Below are positions 23,089 through 34,004 of a stretch of DNA of 64,000 nt, one piece after another. The stretch lies in NCBI GenBank assembly GCA_026214975.1, contig CM047807.1, positions 63,653,824 through 63,717,823 on the forward strand. The letters are read 5' to 3'. The translations under genes and the position numbers were made by a program. The stretch comes from Gentiana macrophylla. Taxonomy: Eukaryota; Streptophyta; Magnoliopsida; Gentianales; Gentianaceae. Numbering within the stretch: position 1 is the stretch's first letter; every line of letters begins with the position of its first letter. The notes beneath the pieces are model-generated. The model did no database searches. It worked only from the letters and a program-made list of their open reading frames with translations, and had not been told where the DNA came from.

Positions 23089-23956
23089 ATCTGAATCTGG
23101 AGTGTTGACAAGCAGGTGGAGCTTCAGTCCATCTTGAAATGAGTTTGCGTAACTCACGAGAACATTCAACACTAATCTGGCACTTGGTTGTGCATTTGAC
23201 CCTGAAGAATCAAGAGCTGAATTTGGTGGAACCAAAATCTGGGGTCGGCTGAGTGAAGGTCTGCTGATCTAGTAGCTGAGTAGGGGAATGTTCAAGTCTG
23301 GGAAGTCAGCTGATAAAAGTCAGTTGATTCCATCTGTCAGCAGAGTGGCATCTACTGAATCTGTTGAACATGTCTGTGTTTGTTCTGCATCTATGTGTGG
23401 AAGTCTCAGCAGAGTAAAGTCTTCTTAGCATCTGGTGAACATGTATGAGGTGGAGTTCTCATCTGGAGTTAAGTCTCATCTGGAGGAGTCTAACCTAAAG
23501 TCTGTTTTGTTCACATCTGGTCAGCTCAGAATTTGAATTTGAATCTGCAATCTGTTTGGTTGAAGTTGAATCTGAGGAACTCAGCTGAGTGTCCTTAGCT
23601 GAGGTGATTACATCGGAATCTGGTAATCATATCTTGTCTGGTGATCAAGTGTGAATCTGTTGATCACATCTGTTCTCAACTCAATCAAGTCTGAATCTGT
23701 TAACAGCAAATGATCTAATCTTAATCTGAGAGTTTCTCATCTGCAGTTGGTTTCTCATCTGGAGTTAACTCTCATCTGAAGGAATCACACATGAAGCTGT
23801 TAAGTCTGAAGAAACCTGGAAATCTGGAAGCTCAGCTGAGGGCAGGTTAGCTGAGTGGATTTTGTGGAGTAATCTGGTACAGTACATCGGCATTGACAAA
23901 TGCATCTGGTACAAGTACATCTGGTTATGTAATTTGGTTGACTGTGAATGAGAGTT
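23089..23956 (+). other. copia-3 internal remainder, no pol
   Basis: About 870 bp with repeated words such as catctggtg, ctcagctgag and gaatctg, similar in style to the LTR. No conserved frame. Confidence 0.6.
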
Positions 23957-23974
23957 CAAGTCAAGGTGGAGATT
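23957..23974 (+). other. polypurine tract of copia-3
   Basis: caagtcaaggtggagatt next to the 3' LTR, identical to copia-2. Confidence 0.8.
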
Positions 23975-24548
23975 TGTCAGAAAAGTGTGACTTGATCTCT
24001 AAATCGGTGGAATCAATTTGTTAGTCAGCTGAGTGATGGTCAGCTGACTAGTGTATTCGAATCTGGGAAGTTAGCTGAAGTGGCAGCTGAGGTCGTCTGT
24101 CAGTAGAGTTCTGTCTGCTGAGTCTGTTGAATACAACTGGGTTCTACATCTGATATGGGGCAAGGCAGCAGGGTAATATCAGCAGGGCAAATGTCATCAG
24201 GTTATGTCTGGTGGATTCAGCTGAGCTGAGTTCACATCTAAGGGTATTTTAGTCAATTTGCTAGTATTTAGTTATGGCAGTTAGGTCTAGGGTTTGGTGA
24301 CTATAAATACACATCTGTTGTAACCTTGTACGCTTGAAGCAAATTAGTGGGAGCAATTGCGTATGCAATTGCAGAGTCTGTAAAATCTCCGGTGATAATA
24401 TAATCTCCTCGTTTCTGCCCGTGGACTAGTCGGCATATTTCCGGAAACCACATTAAATCCCGTGTTATTGTGTCTTGTGTGATTTATGCTTTCTCGTTTA
24501 TTCTTGATTATTGCAATCCGTTTCAATCCTGACGATCCTGTTATAACA
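23975..24548 (+). repeat. 3' LTR of copia-3
   Basis: 574 bp, a few percent diverged from the 5' LTR by eye, so not a very recent insertion. Confidence 0.9.
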
Positions 24549-24553
24549 ACAGA

Positions 24554-25531
24554 ATTGTCTTTGGTTATACTTATCCTACAAATGAGTGATGTTAAGCTAT
24601 GGGAATGAACAGGTCTGACATTGAGCGGCTCCGTTTTTGTGCCAATTCTGGTAATACATGTATATCTGGTGCCATTAAAAATTTCCTTAAAGTTCTTGCT
24701 AACTTTCATCTTTCCTGAATCTAGGATTTGTTGATATTTCAGTTAGCCTCATATATGTAAGTGTCACAAGCCCATCAATATCATCTTGATTCTCTAGGCA
24801 GCTTCTCATTTGCTAAATATTTACCATTTTTTTAGCTGCTGCTTTTTTGGTAAGTCTGTTTTATGTGATCATGTGGATGAGTTGATCTATTATGATTCCT
24901 CTTATCTATGATACTAATTGAGCAAATGTTTTTCGTACAATAGCATATCATCATATTACCTTAAACAGTTGCATGCAATAGCTTGTTTTATGATAATTAC
25001 AAATAGGTATTTGCTTTTCTACCATTTTGCCTTTGTGCACTTGTTCTTATATCTATTTCGTAATCCTCTTTTCCTTTGAAATTGCTAAGCTCTGTTCATT
25101 TATGGTCTGTAACTGTGTTCTTGCGTAGTATAGAACTTATGTTAGGCAGCAAGAAAAAGGGAAAGTTAGACAAATCAATAATCTCATAAAAAACGGAGCG
25201 TTAATCAACGGCCGTGATCAACACGGATGGATGGCGCCGGGTCGGAAATAGAGGAGGAGGGATGAATATCACATGCAGAGTCTTGAAACTTTGGTAGGTG
25301 CTTTCTCCGAACTCCATGTAGATAAAAATTATTTTTAAGTAACTCTATCATCATTATGGAGTTGTTCCTAACACATACAAGAGATCGAAACCTTTTGTGT
25401 TATATAACCCTTCTCGAAGGGATTGTTAGTCTTGGTTAGATTTTTTTAAGCATCACAAATTTTAGAATACACGTTAATCGAACCATTTATCTTCTAATTT
25501 TTAATTGCAAGTCATTTACTTTTTATTGCAG
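24554..25531. other. no gene recognised; possibly AGPase pseudogene intron
   Basis: AT-rich, T-rich on +, ending in the acceptor ttttattgcag used by the first AGPase exon. The exon expected upstream in an AGPase large-subunit gene was not found. Confidence 0.4.
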
Positions 25532-25621
25532 CGAGTTGACACTTCTGTTCTTGGAATTTCAAAGATGGAGGCAGCTAAATATCCTTATATTGCATCAAGG
25601 AAAGAACCATGCCCTAAGGTG

Positions 25622-26015
25622 TGTTGTGTCGTAAGCGGTAGGTCCAAACACTTGGAATATAGAACTCGATATTTTATTGATACACAAAATATACAACAAA
25701 TGGGACACTTGAAAAATACAAGAAGATAGCAACTAGAAAGTGTTTGATGTGGGAAACTCACTTCACAACTTGTGTGTGTTGTGTTGTGTTCTTGGCCTAT
25801 GTTACAACTCCTATTTATAGGAAAGGTAAGAATATCCTAGAAAAAGTAGTAGATCCTTCTAGAGAAAATGCACACTAGATGTTTCTAGGCAAGGTGTGCA
25901 TTAGATATTTATCTAAGTATTTTCTAGAATTCTAGACTATTCTCTAAGGAAATAATTTCTAGATTTTTCCTATGTACTAGTTGTAGAATAATCTAGAAGT
26001 CATTGACTTCTTACA
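25622..26015 (-). repeat. 3' LTR of copia-4
   Basis: Starts tgttgtgtcg and ends gacttcttaca on +. Nearly identical to 30371-30764. Confidence 0.93.
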
Positions 26016-26030
26016 CTCCCCCTCAATGAC
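26016..26030 (-). other. polypurine tract of copia-4
   Basis: The minus strand reads CATTGAGGGGGAG just before the LTR. Confidence 0.8.
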
Positions 26031-29000
26031 TTCTTTCTTTTGACGACGAGCTCATTTGCATCCTAAGTGCATTTTTGAATTCCTCGAGCTTGCGTCCGCT
26101 TAATCCTTTTGTGAATATATCTGCTAATTGATCTTTAGTCTTCACGTGAATCATCTGTATCTCATCTTGAATAACCTTCTCTCGAATAAAGTGGTAGTGC
26201 CCTTCAATGTGCTTGGTCCTTGCATGAAATACTGGATTCTCTGCTAGTTGAAGTGATGATATATTGTTGCAATGTAAATCCACTGCATAGTCAGCCGGCT
26301 GGTGTAAATCCTTCAATAACTGCACAAGCCAAGTGACTTCTTGAGCTGCTACATCGGCTGCCCGGTACTTTGCCTCGGTAGTTGATAGAGATACAGTAGG
26401 CTGTCTTTTGCTACACCAAGATATTACTCCAGAACCAAGGCTGAACACGTAACCGGTAGTTGATTGGAGAGTGTCATGATCCCCAGCATAATCAGCGTCA
26501 CAGTATCTAACAAGTCTACATGGCACTCATTTCTTGTAGAAAATACCGTAGTCATAAGTTATTTTGACGTACCTCATAATTTTCTGAACTAACTTCCAAT
26601 GTGGCTTTCTTGGACTTTGCATAAATCGCTTATACGCCAAGCGCAAAGGAAATGTCTGGTCTTGTTAACGTCAAGTATATCAGGCTTCCTACTAGTCGTC
26701 GATAACTTGTAGGATCATCCAACTCTTTGCCTTCTTTTGAGCTCAACTTGGCATTGGCTTCAATTGGTGTTGGAGAAGGCTTGCAGTCTATCATTCCAGA
26801 CTTCTTTAATAGATCCTTAACATACTTCTATTGGCAAAGGAACAACCCATCTTTAGTGTACTCGACTTCAAGTCCGAGAAAGTGCTTAAGCTCTCCAAGT
26901 TCTTTCATTTGAAACCGGACTGATAAGTTCCTCTTGACTTGTGAACTTCTTTGTCATCATCTCCAGTGATGATGAGATCATCAACATATACCAACACAAC
27001 TGTTAATTTGTTGTTTTGATGCTTGATGAACAAACTTGAGTTGGACGGAGCCATAAGGAATCCACTATGAGTCAAGAACTCTGCAATTTTTCCGTACCAA
27101 GCCCTTGGCGCCTGTTTCAATCCATATAACGCCTTTCTTAACATGCACACGTATTTAGGATGAGTCGTACTGTCGAAGCCTTTTGGTTGCTCCATGTATA
27201 TGTCTCGATCGATCTCGCCATGTAGGAAGGCGTTCTTCACATCCATCTGCCATAGTTTCAAAGACTTACTAGCTGCTAGTGCCAGTAAAACTCGTACTGT
27301 AGTTATCTTCATCACCGGGCTAAATGTCTCATCATAGTCTAAGCCATATTGTTGTGAGAAACCTCGAGCAACTAATCGAGCTTTATGTCTTTATATGGAT
27401 CCGTCCTGTCGTGTTTTCACCTTGTAAACCCATTTGCTAGATATTGGTTTTACTCCTTCCAGAAGAGGAACAAGTTCCCAAGTCTGGTTTTGCTTAAGCG
27501 CTTAAATTTCCTCTTTCATCGCCTGGATCCATTCACTCTTTTTAGATGCCTCCTCATAGCTTGAAGGCTCCATAGTTGCAATATCATCAACTGTCGCAAT
27601 GTTAGCATACTTAGGATTTGGTTTCCTCTGTTGAGATGATCTCCTAAGTTTTTGTTCATGATGATCAACTTCCTCCATCTCCGGTGTTGGACTTTCGATA
27701 CTGCTATATTCCATCTCTTGCGTTGCTGCCGATTTCACTTGACCATCATCATTTACTTTCAGAGTGTATAACTCTTCTCCAGTCTTTTCTCTTACTTTCT
27801 CTTCTAGAATAGGTGAGTCAGGAAGCTCCTCATCTTGAGATGACCACCAAGAAGATGCTTCATCGAATACAAAATTTCTTGATACCATACATCGATTCGT
27901 TCTTGGGTCACAACACTTCCATCCTTTTCTTTCCTCATCGTATCCCAAAAATATGCATCTGATTGCTTTCTTGTCAAATTTGCATCGTAGCTCATCTGGG
28001 ACGAATACGTAACAGACACAGCCAAATACTTTGAAATGACTTATAGTTGGTTTTTCTCTTTTAAGTTTCTGAAATGGTGAGATGAATCCAAGCTTTGCTT
28101 GTGGTAGCCGATTGATCATATGGGCTCTGCTTCTTTCATACATCGCTTAAAAATAGGTGGGACATTCTTTGCATGTATCATACTCCGACATGTCTCGGCT
28201 AAATGTTGATTCTTTCTTTTCACTACCCCGTTTTGTTGCGGCGTTCTCGGACAAGTCAACTGCCGGCGAATATTATTTTGCTTTAGATATTCCGAGAACT
28301 CAGTGGATGTATACTCACCTCCATTATCTGTATGTAGACAACGTACTCTTTGAGGAAAGTCTGCTTCTACTTTACATTTGAATTCCTTGAACTTCTCCAA
28401 AGCTTGGGATTTCTTCTTCATGATCCACCCACGTATATCTTGAGAAATTGTCAATGAAGGTGATCATATACTTTGCTCCTCCAATTGACTGTTGCTTTAC
28501 TGGTCCAAAAACATCTGAATGAATCAACTCGAGCGGCTCCTTTGCTCGGTATTTTGACTCCTTATATGGGAGCTGATGCGCTTTTCCATATTGGCATCCG
28601 GCGAGCATAGACTCCTTCATCATGACCTTAAGTCTCTTATAACCGACATGTCCCCGGATGTGCATGCCATAGATCAGCTGTGTCATTTTTCCTGGTCTTC
28701 TCTACATATCTTCGCTTCCTTATTGATCAAGGTATATATCGGACTCCTTCTTTCCACCTTCCAGGATTGAAGTCCCAACGACTATAAGATCATGATAAAC
28801 CTTCACATTTTGCGGACTGAACAATACATAATTACGACTGAGTCGTGATAATGATGCGACAAGAGATTTTTCTTCATTCCATCAACATGCATCATATTTT
28901 GTTGTATCACTGGCTGAGAATATGAGCTTGGAGTGATCACTATCTCTCTAATGTGTTTAATTGAAAGCATGGTGTTATCCTCCGTTACGCCAACACGACC

Positions 29001-30140
29001 TCCTTTGTATTCTGTCATTCTTTGAAGTCTTTCTTTATCACCGGTCATATGATTGCCAGCTCCTGAGTCAACGATCCATAGATTTTGAAAGTTAACACGC
29101 CCAATATCACTTGTCATAGTTGCTACACAACTTACTTGGTCTTCTTCTTTCACCATAGTAGTGTCAATATTTTCTTGCTCAGACTTCAACCCTAAGAAAG
29201 ATGCTTGGACATCCCACTCTGTTTCACTTTGGTCATCTCGGGTATCTGATGTGGCAGTGTTTCCTTCGACTTGTCTCTTCTTGAATCTACAATCTCTTGC
29301 AAAATGTCCTTTTCTGCCACAATTGAAGCAAGCATTTTGTTGCTTGTGAAAACGATTGTCACCTCCTTGAGGTCTATCATTACTTTTATTATTATCATGT
29401 CTCTTCTCTTAGGCTCCCCCTATTTGGTAACCCCGTCCGTCATTCTTTTGTTGTTTTCCATCATATTCTCTTTTGAATCCCTTATTATTATATCAGCTGC
29501 AATTTCCTTTTTCTTGACTCGCATATAACGCCTCTTCTTCCGACTTTATAACTACGCCTGCCATTTTCTTAGCTAGTGACTCCTGGTCTTCTAATAAATT
29601 TTCCAGCTCATCAATGGTTGGCTGTGTGGCTCAACCTTGTATTGCCGTTGTGAAACTACGATACTCGGGTTTTAACCCGTGTATCAATATTCTTCTCATC
29701 CGGGACTCACCAATTTTGGACTCCGGATCTAATTCAGAAATCCCATAACACAGAGATTTTACCTTGGGGAAATAATCTCTGATTGATAGATTTCCTGGGT
29801 GAGCGACATCAACTCATTCTCCAAGTATTTGCAAAGCAAAATGTTCTTCCTCGAAAAATGACTAGCCAACGTGTCCCATGCTTCCTTCGGCGTGGTGGCT
29901 TTCCGGATATGCTCAATCATCTCATCTTCGATCGATGTCTTTATAGAAAACATGGATTTTGCAGTTTTCACCTTCCATTTACGCAAAGCCGTGGCATCTC
30001 TTGAAGCGAGCGGCGTTGCGCCACTTCCGGCGACATACTCCAACAAATCTTGGCTCTCTAGGTATGACACCATACACGATTGCCATGTGCTATAATTGTG
30101 ATTATTTAATTTTTAATATTGCTCACGAAAAATCCGCCAT
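26023..30140 (-). pseudogene. copia-4 gag-pol polyprotein, broken
   Basis: Probable start ATG at 30140-30138, with a frame break soon after. Gag (30073-29750) has WQSCMVSYLESQDLLEYV. The zinc knuckle CFNCGRKGHFARDC is near 29330-29290. Protease IVDSGAGNHMT near 29070 keeps the Asp-Ser-Gly-Ala core. Integrase: HSDVFGP near 28530, HTDNGGEY near 28330, and at 28220-28218 a Lys codon (VVKRKN) where copia integrases have the third catalytic residue, Glu. RT is at 27315-26905 with WQMDVKNAFLHGEIDRDIYM and VLVYVDDLIIT. RNase H is at 26526-26023 with YCDADYAGD and STTEAKY. Several stops and frameshifts separate these blocks, so the copy cannot encode a full polyprotein despite its young LTRs. Confidence 0.9.
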
Positions 30141-30355
30141 CGTGACTTAGTTTTGTTGTCTTGTCAAACACTAAGTAAGCTAGGTCCTGGATCAAACGAC
30201 TCCACGAGTCCCGGATTGCGCCACGAACAAGATTCTTGATTGATTCTTCTCAACGGTGAATAATATCCTCCGACCGTTTATTTCGGCAGAGTGACGACGT
30301 CGTTGGTCCCCGACCAAATATCACCACCACAAAAAAATCTACGCCCGATCGACGA

Positions 30356-30368
30356 GGCTCTGATACCA
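30356..30368 (-). other. primer binding site of copia-4
   Basis: The minus strand reads TGGTATCAGAGCC, iMet type, two bases from the LTR. Confidence 0.87.
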
Positions 30369-30370
30369 CT

Positions 30371-30764
30371 TGTTGTGTCATAAGCGGTAGGTCCAAACAC
30401 TTGGAATATAGAACTCGATATTTTATTGATACACAAAATATACAACAAATGAGACACTTGAAAAATACAAGAAGAGAGCAACTAGAAAGTGTTTGATGTG
30501 GGAGACTCACTTCACAACTTGTGTGTGTTGTGTTGTGTTCTTGGCCTATGTTACAACTCCTATTTATAGGAAATGTAAGAATATCCTAGAAAAAGTAGTA
30601 GATCCTTCTAGAGAAAATGCACACTAGATGTTTCTAGGCAAAGTGTGCATTAGATATTTATCTAAGTATTTTCTTGAATTCTAGACTATTCTCTAAGGAA
30701 ATAATTTCTAGATTTTTCCTATGTACTAGTTGTAGAATAATCTAGAAGTCATTGACTTCTAACA
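30371..30764 (-). repeat. 5' LTR of copia-4
   Basis: 394 bp. The minus strand carries a TATA box (CCTATAAATAGG near 30557-30568) upstream of the likely transcript start. Confidence 0.93.
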
Positions 30765-31822
30765 AGGTGGACATGCCCTTCTTGCTAAACAGAGGTCCTA
30801 TTGAAGCTTCTAAGGTGTACATGCCCTTCTTGCTATGACTTTGGTTTTGAGATTATCCCTTCAGCTGTGAAGAATCACAATGTTCAGGTGGCCTTTATAT
30901 TTTGTTTCAATTTGATTTTCATATCTTGTTTCGATGTCTGTGTGATTTAGACACCGGCAATTTGTGTGTATTAAACCAATAGTCTGATGATTTTCTCTTC
31001 TCAGGGATACCTTTTCAATGAATACTGGGAGGAAATTGGGACAATGAAGTCATTTTTTGATGTGAATTTGGTCCAATATACTTCACTAATTCTTCATCTA
31101 CTAAATGTTCTTTTCACAAACAGCCACAGAAGTTTGACTTGAACGATCCAAAGGCTCCTTTCTAAACATCTCCGCGATTCATGCCTCCTACAAAAGTTGA
31201 AAAACCAAGGTATGATTGTAAAGCTTAAACATAATCTGCATAATTTCCCATGGTTGCTTTCTTCGAGAAAGGAGTGTTAAGCACTCCATAGTGGGAATTC
31301 GATAGTGTCATGCTGTAGATATCAAAATTTTATGTGATGCAGTATATATGTCGCATACTATATATGTCCCTAAATAAATTTATTTTATATTATATGCTAT
31401 ATAAGATATTAGTGAATAATATAAAATAAAATAAAAACTAAGTAAATAATTTAAATCTCTTAAAAGAGATTTAGTTATTTATAAATAAATGGTGGTGTGG
31501 ATATGAAAGGATGTATTTATGAGACAGTATATTTGTCATGGACTGCATATACCATTAAATGTTAATATTTTGTTATTTTCCTACCTACAAATATTAGGAT
31601 GATATAAAAGTCGATAAATCATAAAAATCTCTCAAAAAATAAATTAATTAGGAGATTTTATTGATTTATAATAAATGTGGAGTTCTTCTAGAAATTGCAA
31701 AGACCAATCAGAAGAGTCTGGACACATTAAATGCGGATATTGTAGGAATCAGTCATAGTGTGGACACATTAAATGAGTGTGGCGCATTAAATGCGAATTA
31801 ATTCCAAGGCACTCATCCATCA

Positions 31823-31831
31823 CTATAAATA
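31823..31831 (+). promoter_or_regulatory. TATA box in the gypsy-1 LTR
   Basis: ctataaata followed by ggagaggcc. Confidence 0.6.
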
Positions 31832-32172
31832 GGAGAGGCCTTGGTCATTGGCAAACAGACAGAAACAAAGAGCATTGGCACATAAAACGGAAGCACACAA
31901 TGATTCAAGATTAGAGATGAAGCATTAAGCACACCATTTAAGCATTAAGCATCAAGCATCAAGAAGGAGGAGATCAAGGGAGCACACGGAGCATTCAAGC
32001 GTTCCTCGACCTTTGAAGATTCTCCATCACATCCGGCATTCTTCAACCATCACTTGAAGATCATCCACCAAGAAATCCGGAGTTCTTCAACCAGCTTCGA
32101 GGATCTTCCAAACCAATCAAGAGGGCGAAGGTGAGTCAAAGCACTTCTTCAAATCTCCATCCAAATCAAACA

Positions 32173-32432
32173 TTCTTCCACCATATCCAGGAGAGAACAA
32201 CCACATATTCAAGATCTTCCGCTACACTCGGGAGAGATCAACCAAAGACCGGTTATTCCACCAAATCGGGGAGTACTCAACCACAAAGTCAAATGTTCTG
32301 CTATACTCGGGAGATATCAACCAATGTCCGGTTCTTCCCCCATATCCAGGAGTAATCAACCACAAATTCAAAATCTTCTGCCATATCAGGAGGAAATCAA
32401 CCAAAGTCAAGATCTTCAGCTAAATCTGGGAG
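32173..32432 (+). repeat. tandem repeat inside the gypsy-1 LTR
   Basis: About seven units of roughly 36-42 bp, each containing a cttc(t/c)...(a/c)tatcnnggag core followed by (a/t)aatcaaccaaag or caaccacaaa. Two unit types alternate, giving a higher-order period near 77 bp. Confidence 0.7.
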
Positions 32433-32583
32433 TTCAATGATTATCATAATTAAAGAGGAGAATCAAAGGAATAAAGAGACTGTAACCACTTTTAATTTTT
32501 CAAAATTAATGAAATTTGATTTGTTACAATTTTGTGTTTTCTTTGTTATTTTCATGGATTAAACACTAAATTTGCGTTACAAA

Positions 32584-32602
32584 TTTTTGGCACGCCTGGT
32601 CG
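32584..32602 (+). other. primer binding site of gypsy-1
   Basis: tttttggcacgcctggtcgg, three bases after the LTR. This is a different primer tRNA class from the iMet sites elsewhere in the window. Confidence 0.65.
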
Positions 32603-32637
32603 GACCAATCTCTCCTTTTCAAAGAAATCCAGAACAA

Positions 32638-33544
32638 ATGGCACCAAAGGTTGCTTCTACCGCTTCGAAGGCCGCATCAAATAATCTTTGCTCGAAGGTT
32701 GTTCTTCGCGAAGACTATGGCTTCGAAGGGCGCTGCTTCCAAGGTTGCTACTGCCAAGACTGTTTTCCCATCTCAAGGACCACCCTCGGGTCCTATCACT
32801 TGTATCATGTCAAAGGAGTTTGGTATCCCCCTCGTTTTCCCGCACGAGAATTTTGATGGGTCTGTGTCACCAATGGTTGTTGACGTAATGATGATGAATT
32901 CCACCACTCTGGAGGAGCAAATTGCTAGCCTCACAAAGGCTATTGAAGCCCTCACGTCAAATGTTCAAACTCAAGACATGCAAATTGCGAAGCTCACCAG
33001 CAAACATGATTCCATTGGAGAAACAAGTAAGGTGAAGGAGGTGGAGAATGATAAAGAGGACGAGTGTGATGTCACTTCAAAGGATCAAGAAGCCTCTAAA
33101 TCTTTTCGCATGGCGAATAAATTGAGGGTTGCTCCGGAAAACACCTTCAAAGGTTAGGAAGCCTCAAAGTCTTTTACCTTGGCAAGTGATCTAATTTCCC
33201 TGGACGGAACCATCCCAATCAGCCAGTTTCAGGAATTCATCATGAGGACAATCAGTGACAAAGTTGGAGGGTCCATGAAGTTGTCTCAGACTTATATCAA
33301 GCCATATACCAAAAGAATTGATGATTTGGAAATGACGACTGGTTATCAACCACAAAATTTCCAAAAATTCGATGGGAAAGGCAACCCGAAGCAACATGTC
33401 ACCCATTTCGTGGACTACATTAATAGATGGAAAAGCCTTACCCTCAACTGCAAGGATCAACTCTCTGAATGCGTTCATCAGGATCATCCCCGCTCTCCTA
33501 AGGAATTGGTGCAAGTTCATCACTCAGAATGTATGATAGTTTGA
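32638..33544 (+). pseudogene. gypsy-1 gag, truncated
   Basis: ATG at 32638 begins MAPKVASTASKAAS. A frameshift then moves the reading to the frame with MASKGAASKVATAKTVFPS. A coiled-coil-prone stretch follows (LEEQIASLTKAIEALTSNVQ), then an in-frame TAG at 33155-33157, then LDGTIPISQFQEFI and YTKRIDDLEMTTGYQPQNFQ with KFDGKGNPKQHVTHFVDY. The sequence decays after 33450, where the capsid core should continue, and stops at 33542-33544. It would have been the structural particle protein; protease and pol are missing. Confidence 0.78.
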
Positions 33545-33689
33545 TTGTTGTCAAGAAAAACATAACTTTTTCTTGCCAGCGAGTAAAATTGTGCCCATCA
33601 AATCGATCAAGACGAACCAAATCCTGATTCATGACTTGGATCGATGGTGCAACGGAGTCATTCAATGTCAAATCCTTAAACGAAGCCAT
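33531..33689 (-). pseudogene. copia gag N-terminal scrap
   Basis: From ATG 33689-33687 the minus strand reads MASFKDLTLNDSVAPSI and LDRFDGHNFTRWQEKVMFFL, the first part of another copia gag. It ends against the decayed gypsy-1 gag. No PBS or LTR could be identified on its upstream (right) side. Confidence 0.7.
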
Positions 33690-33779
33690 CTCTTTAAACT
33701 GCTGCAAAAAAAATTAATACTTAGATTTTGACAGAATAGAATAAACTCCAAGGCATGCAGACGCGTTGTCTTTAAAGAG

Positions 33780-34004
33780 ATGTTTCGTCCCACACAAATG
33801 TCACTTCGGGATTCAAACGAAAATCTCTCTCAGAATACAATGGAGGTGTTTGATTCAATCAGTGACTTGTTTGAATCAACCCCGAGGACACTCAGTAATT
33901 TGTCTGATGATGCTTTCAAACAATATGAAGTTCGTTTGCATGCAGTGCACTTTTATAGGCTGAAGGAACCTTATAAACGAACTGAGGTATTCCTACACGA
34001 AATG
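33780..34004 (+). CDS. possible exon of an unknown protein
   Basis: ATG at 33780 opens exactly 75 codons that end in a consensus donor (atg|gtaagg at 34005). The peptide has no stop and a balanced composition, with the stretches TMEVFDSISDLFESTPRTLS, LSDDAFKQYEVRLHAVHFY and RLKEPYKRTEVFLHEM. I do not recognise it, and no matching downstream exon was found before the MULE boundary. It could be a host exon, an element leader or chance. Confidence 0.3.

Larger units (their letters stand above)
21755..24548 (+). mobile_element. internally deleted copia element, gag only (copia-3)
   Basis: Plus-strand element with two LTRs (577 and 574 bp), PBS and PPT. The flanks are gcaga and acaga, a 5-bp target duplication with one mismatch. 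The internal region is only 1.64 kb: a broken gag, then DNA with no protease, integrase, RT or RNase H. It belongs to the same group as copia-2. Confidence 0.88.
25622..30764 (-). mobile_element. complete Ty1/copia retrotransposon (copia-4)
   Basis: 5,143 bp with two LTRs of exactly 394 bp and the perfect target duplication aggtg on both sides (25617-25621, 30765-30769). Minus orientation is shown by PBS at the right and PPT at the left. By eye the LTRs differ at about 8 of 394 positions (about 2%). It lies within the AGPase pseudogene. Confidence 0.95.
25532..31302 (+). pseudogene. ADP-glucose pyrophosphorylase large subunit fragment, split by copia-4
   Basis: Five blocks follow the order of plant AGPase large subunits (plastid starch synthesis, regulatory subunit). 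(a) 25532-25616 after an acceptor: VDTSVLGISK and AAKYPYIAS. (b) 30795-30887: VLLKLLR, then [18 protein letters not shown], with a gt donor. (c) 31005-31070: GYLFNEYWEEIGTMKSFFD. (d) 31124-31209: PQKFDLNDPKAPF, in-frame TAA at 31163-31165 where the family has an aromatic residue, then TSPRFMPPTKVEK. (e) about 31230-31302: IISHGCFLRERSVKHSIVGI, cut off by a TAG and the next element. Sequence around the copia insertion has also been disturbed, with a repeated acatgcccttcttgct. The catalytic N-terminal half is absent. Introns are kept, so this is a DNA-level remnant, not a processed copy. Confidence 0.9.
31305..32581 (+). repeat. 5' LTR of gypsy-1
   Basis: The right end (gcgttaca before the PBS) is clear. 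The left end is placed where AGPase homology stops and could be off by some bases (candidate tg at 31306, 31311 or 31314). No target duplication can be tested. Confidence 0.65.
31305..33544 (+). mobile_element. truncated Ty3/gypsy element of Tat/Ogre type (gypsy-1)
   Basis: An LTR, a PBS of the ttttggcacgcc type, and a gag start with the PQNFQKFDGKGNPKQHVTHF motif found in Tat-lineage elements. The element stops after about 300 gag codons; no pol or second LTR follows. It cuts off the AGPase pseudogene on its left. Confidence 0.78.

Noticed and set aside
21755..24548. Two solo LTRs
   Set aside because: PBS, gag and PPT lie between the LTRs in the right order, so this is one internally deleted element.
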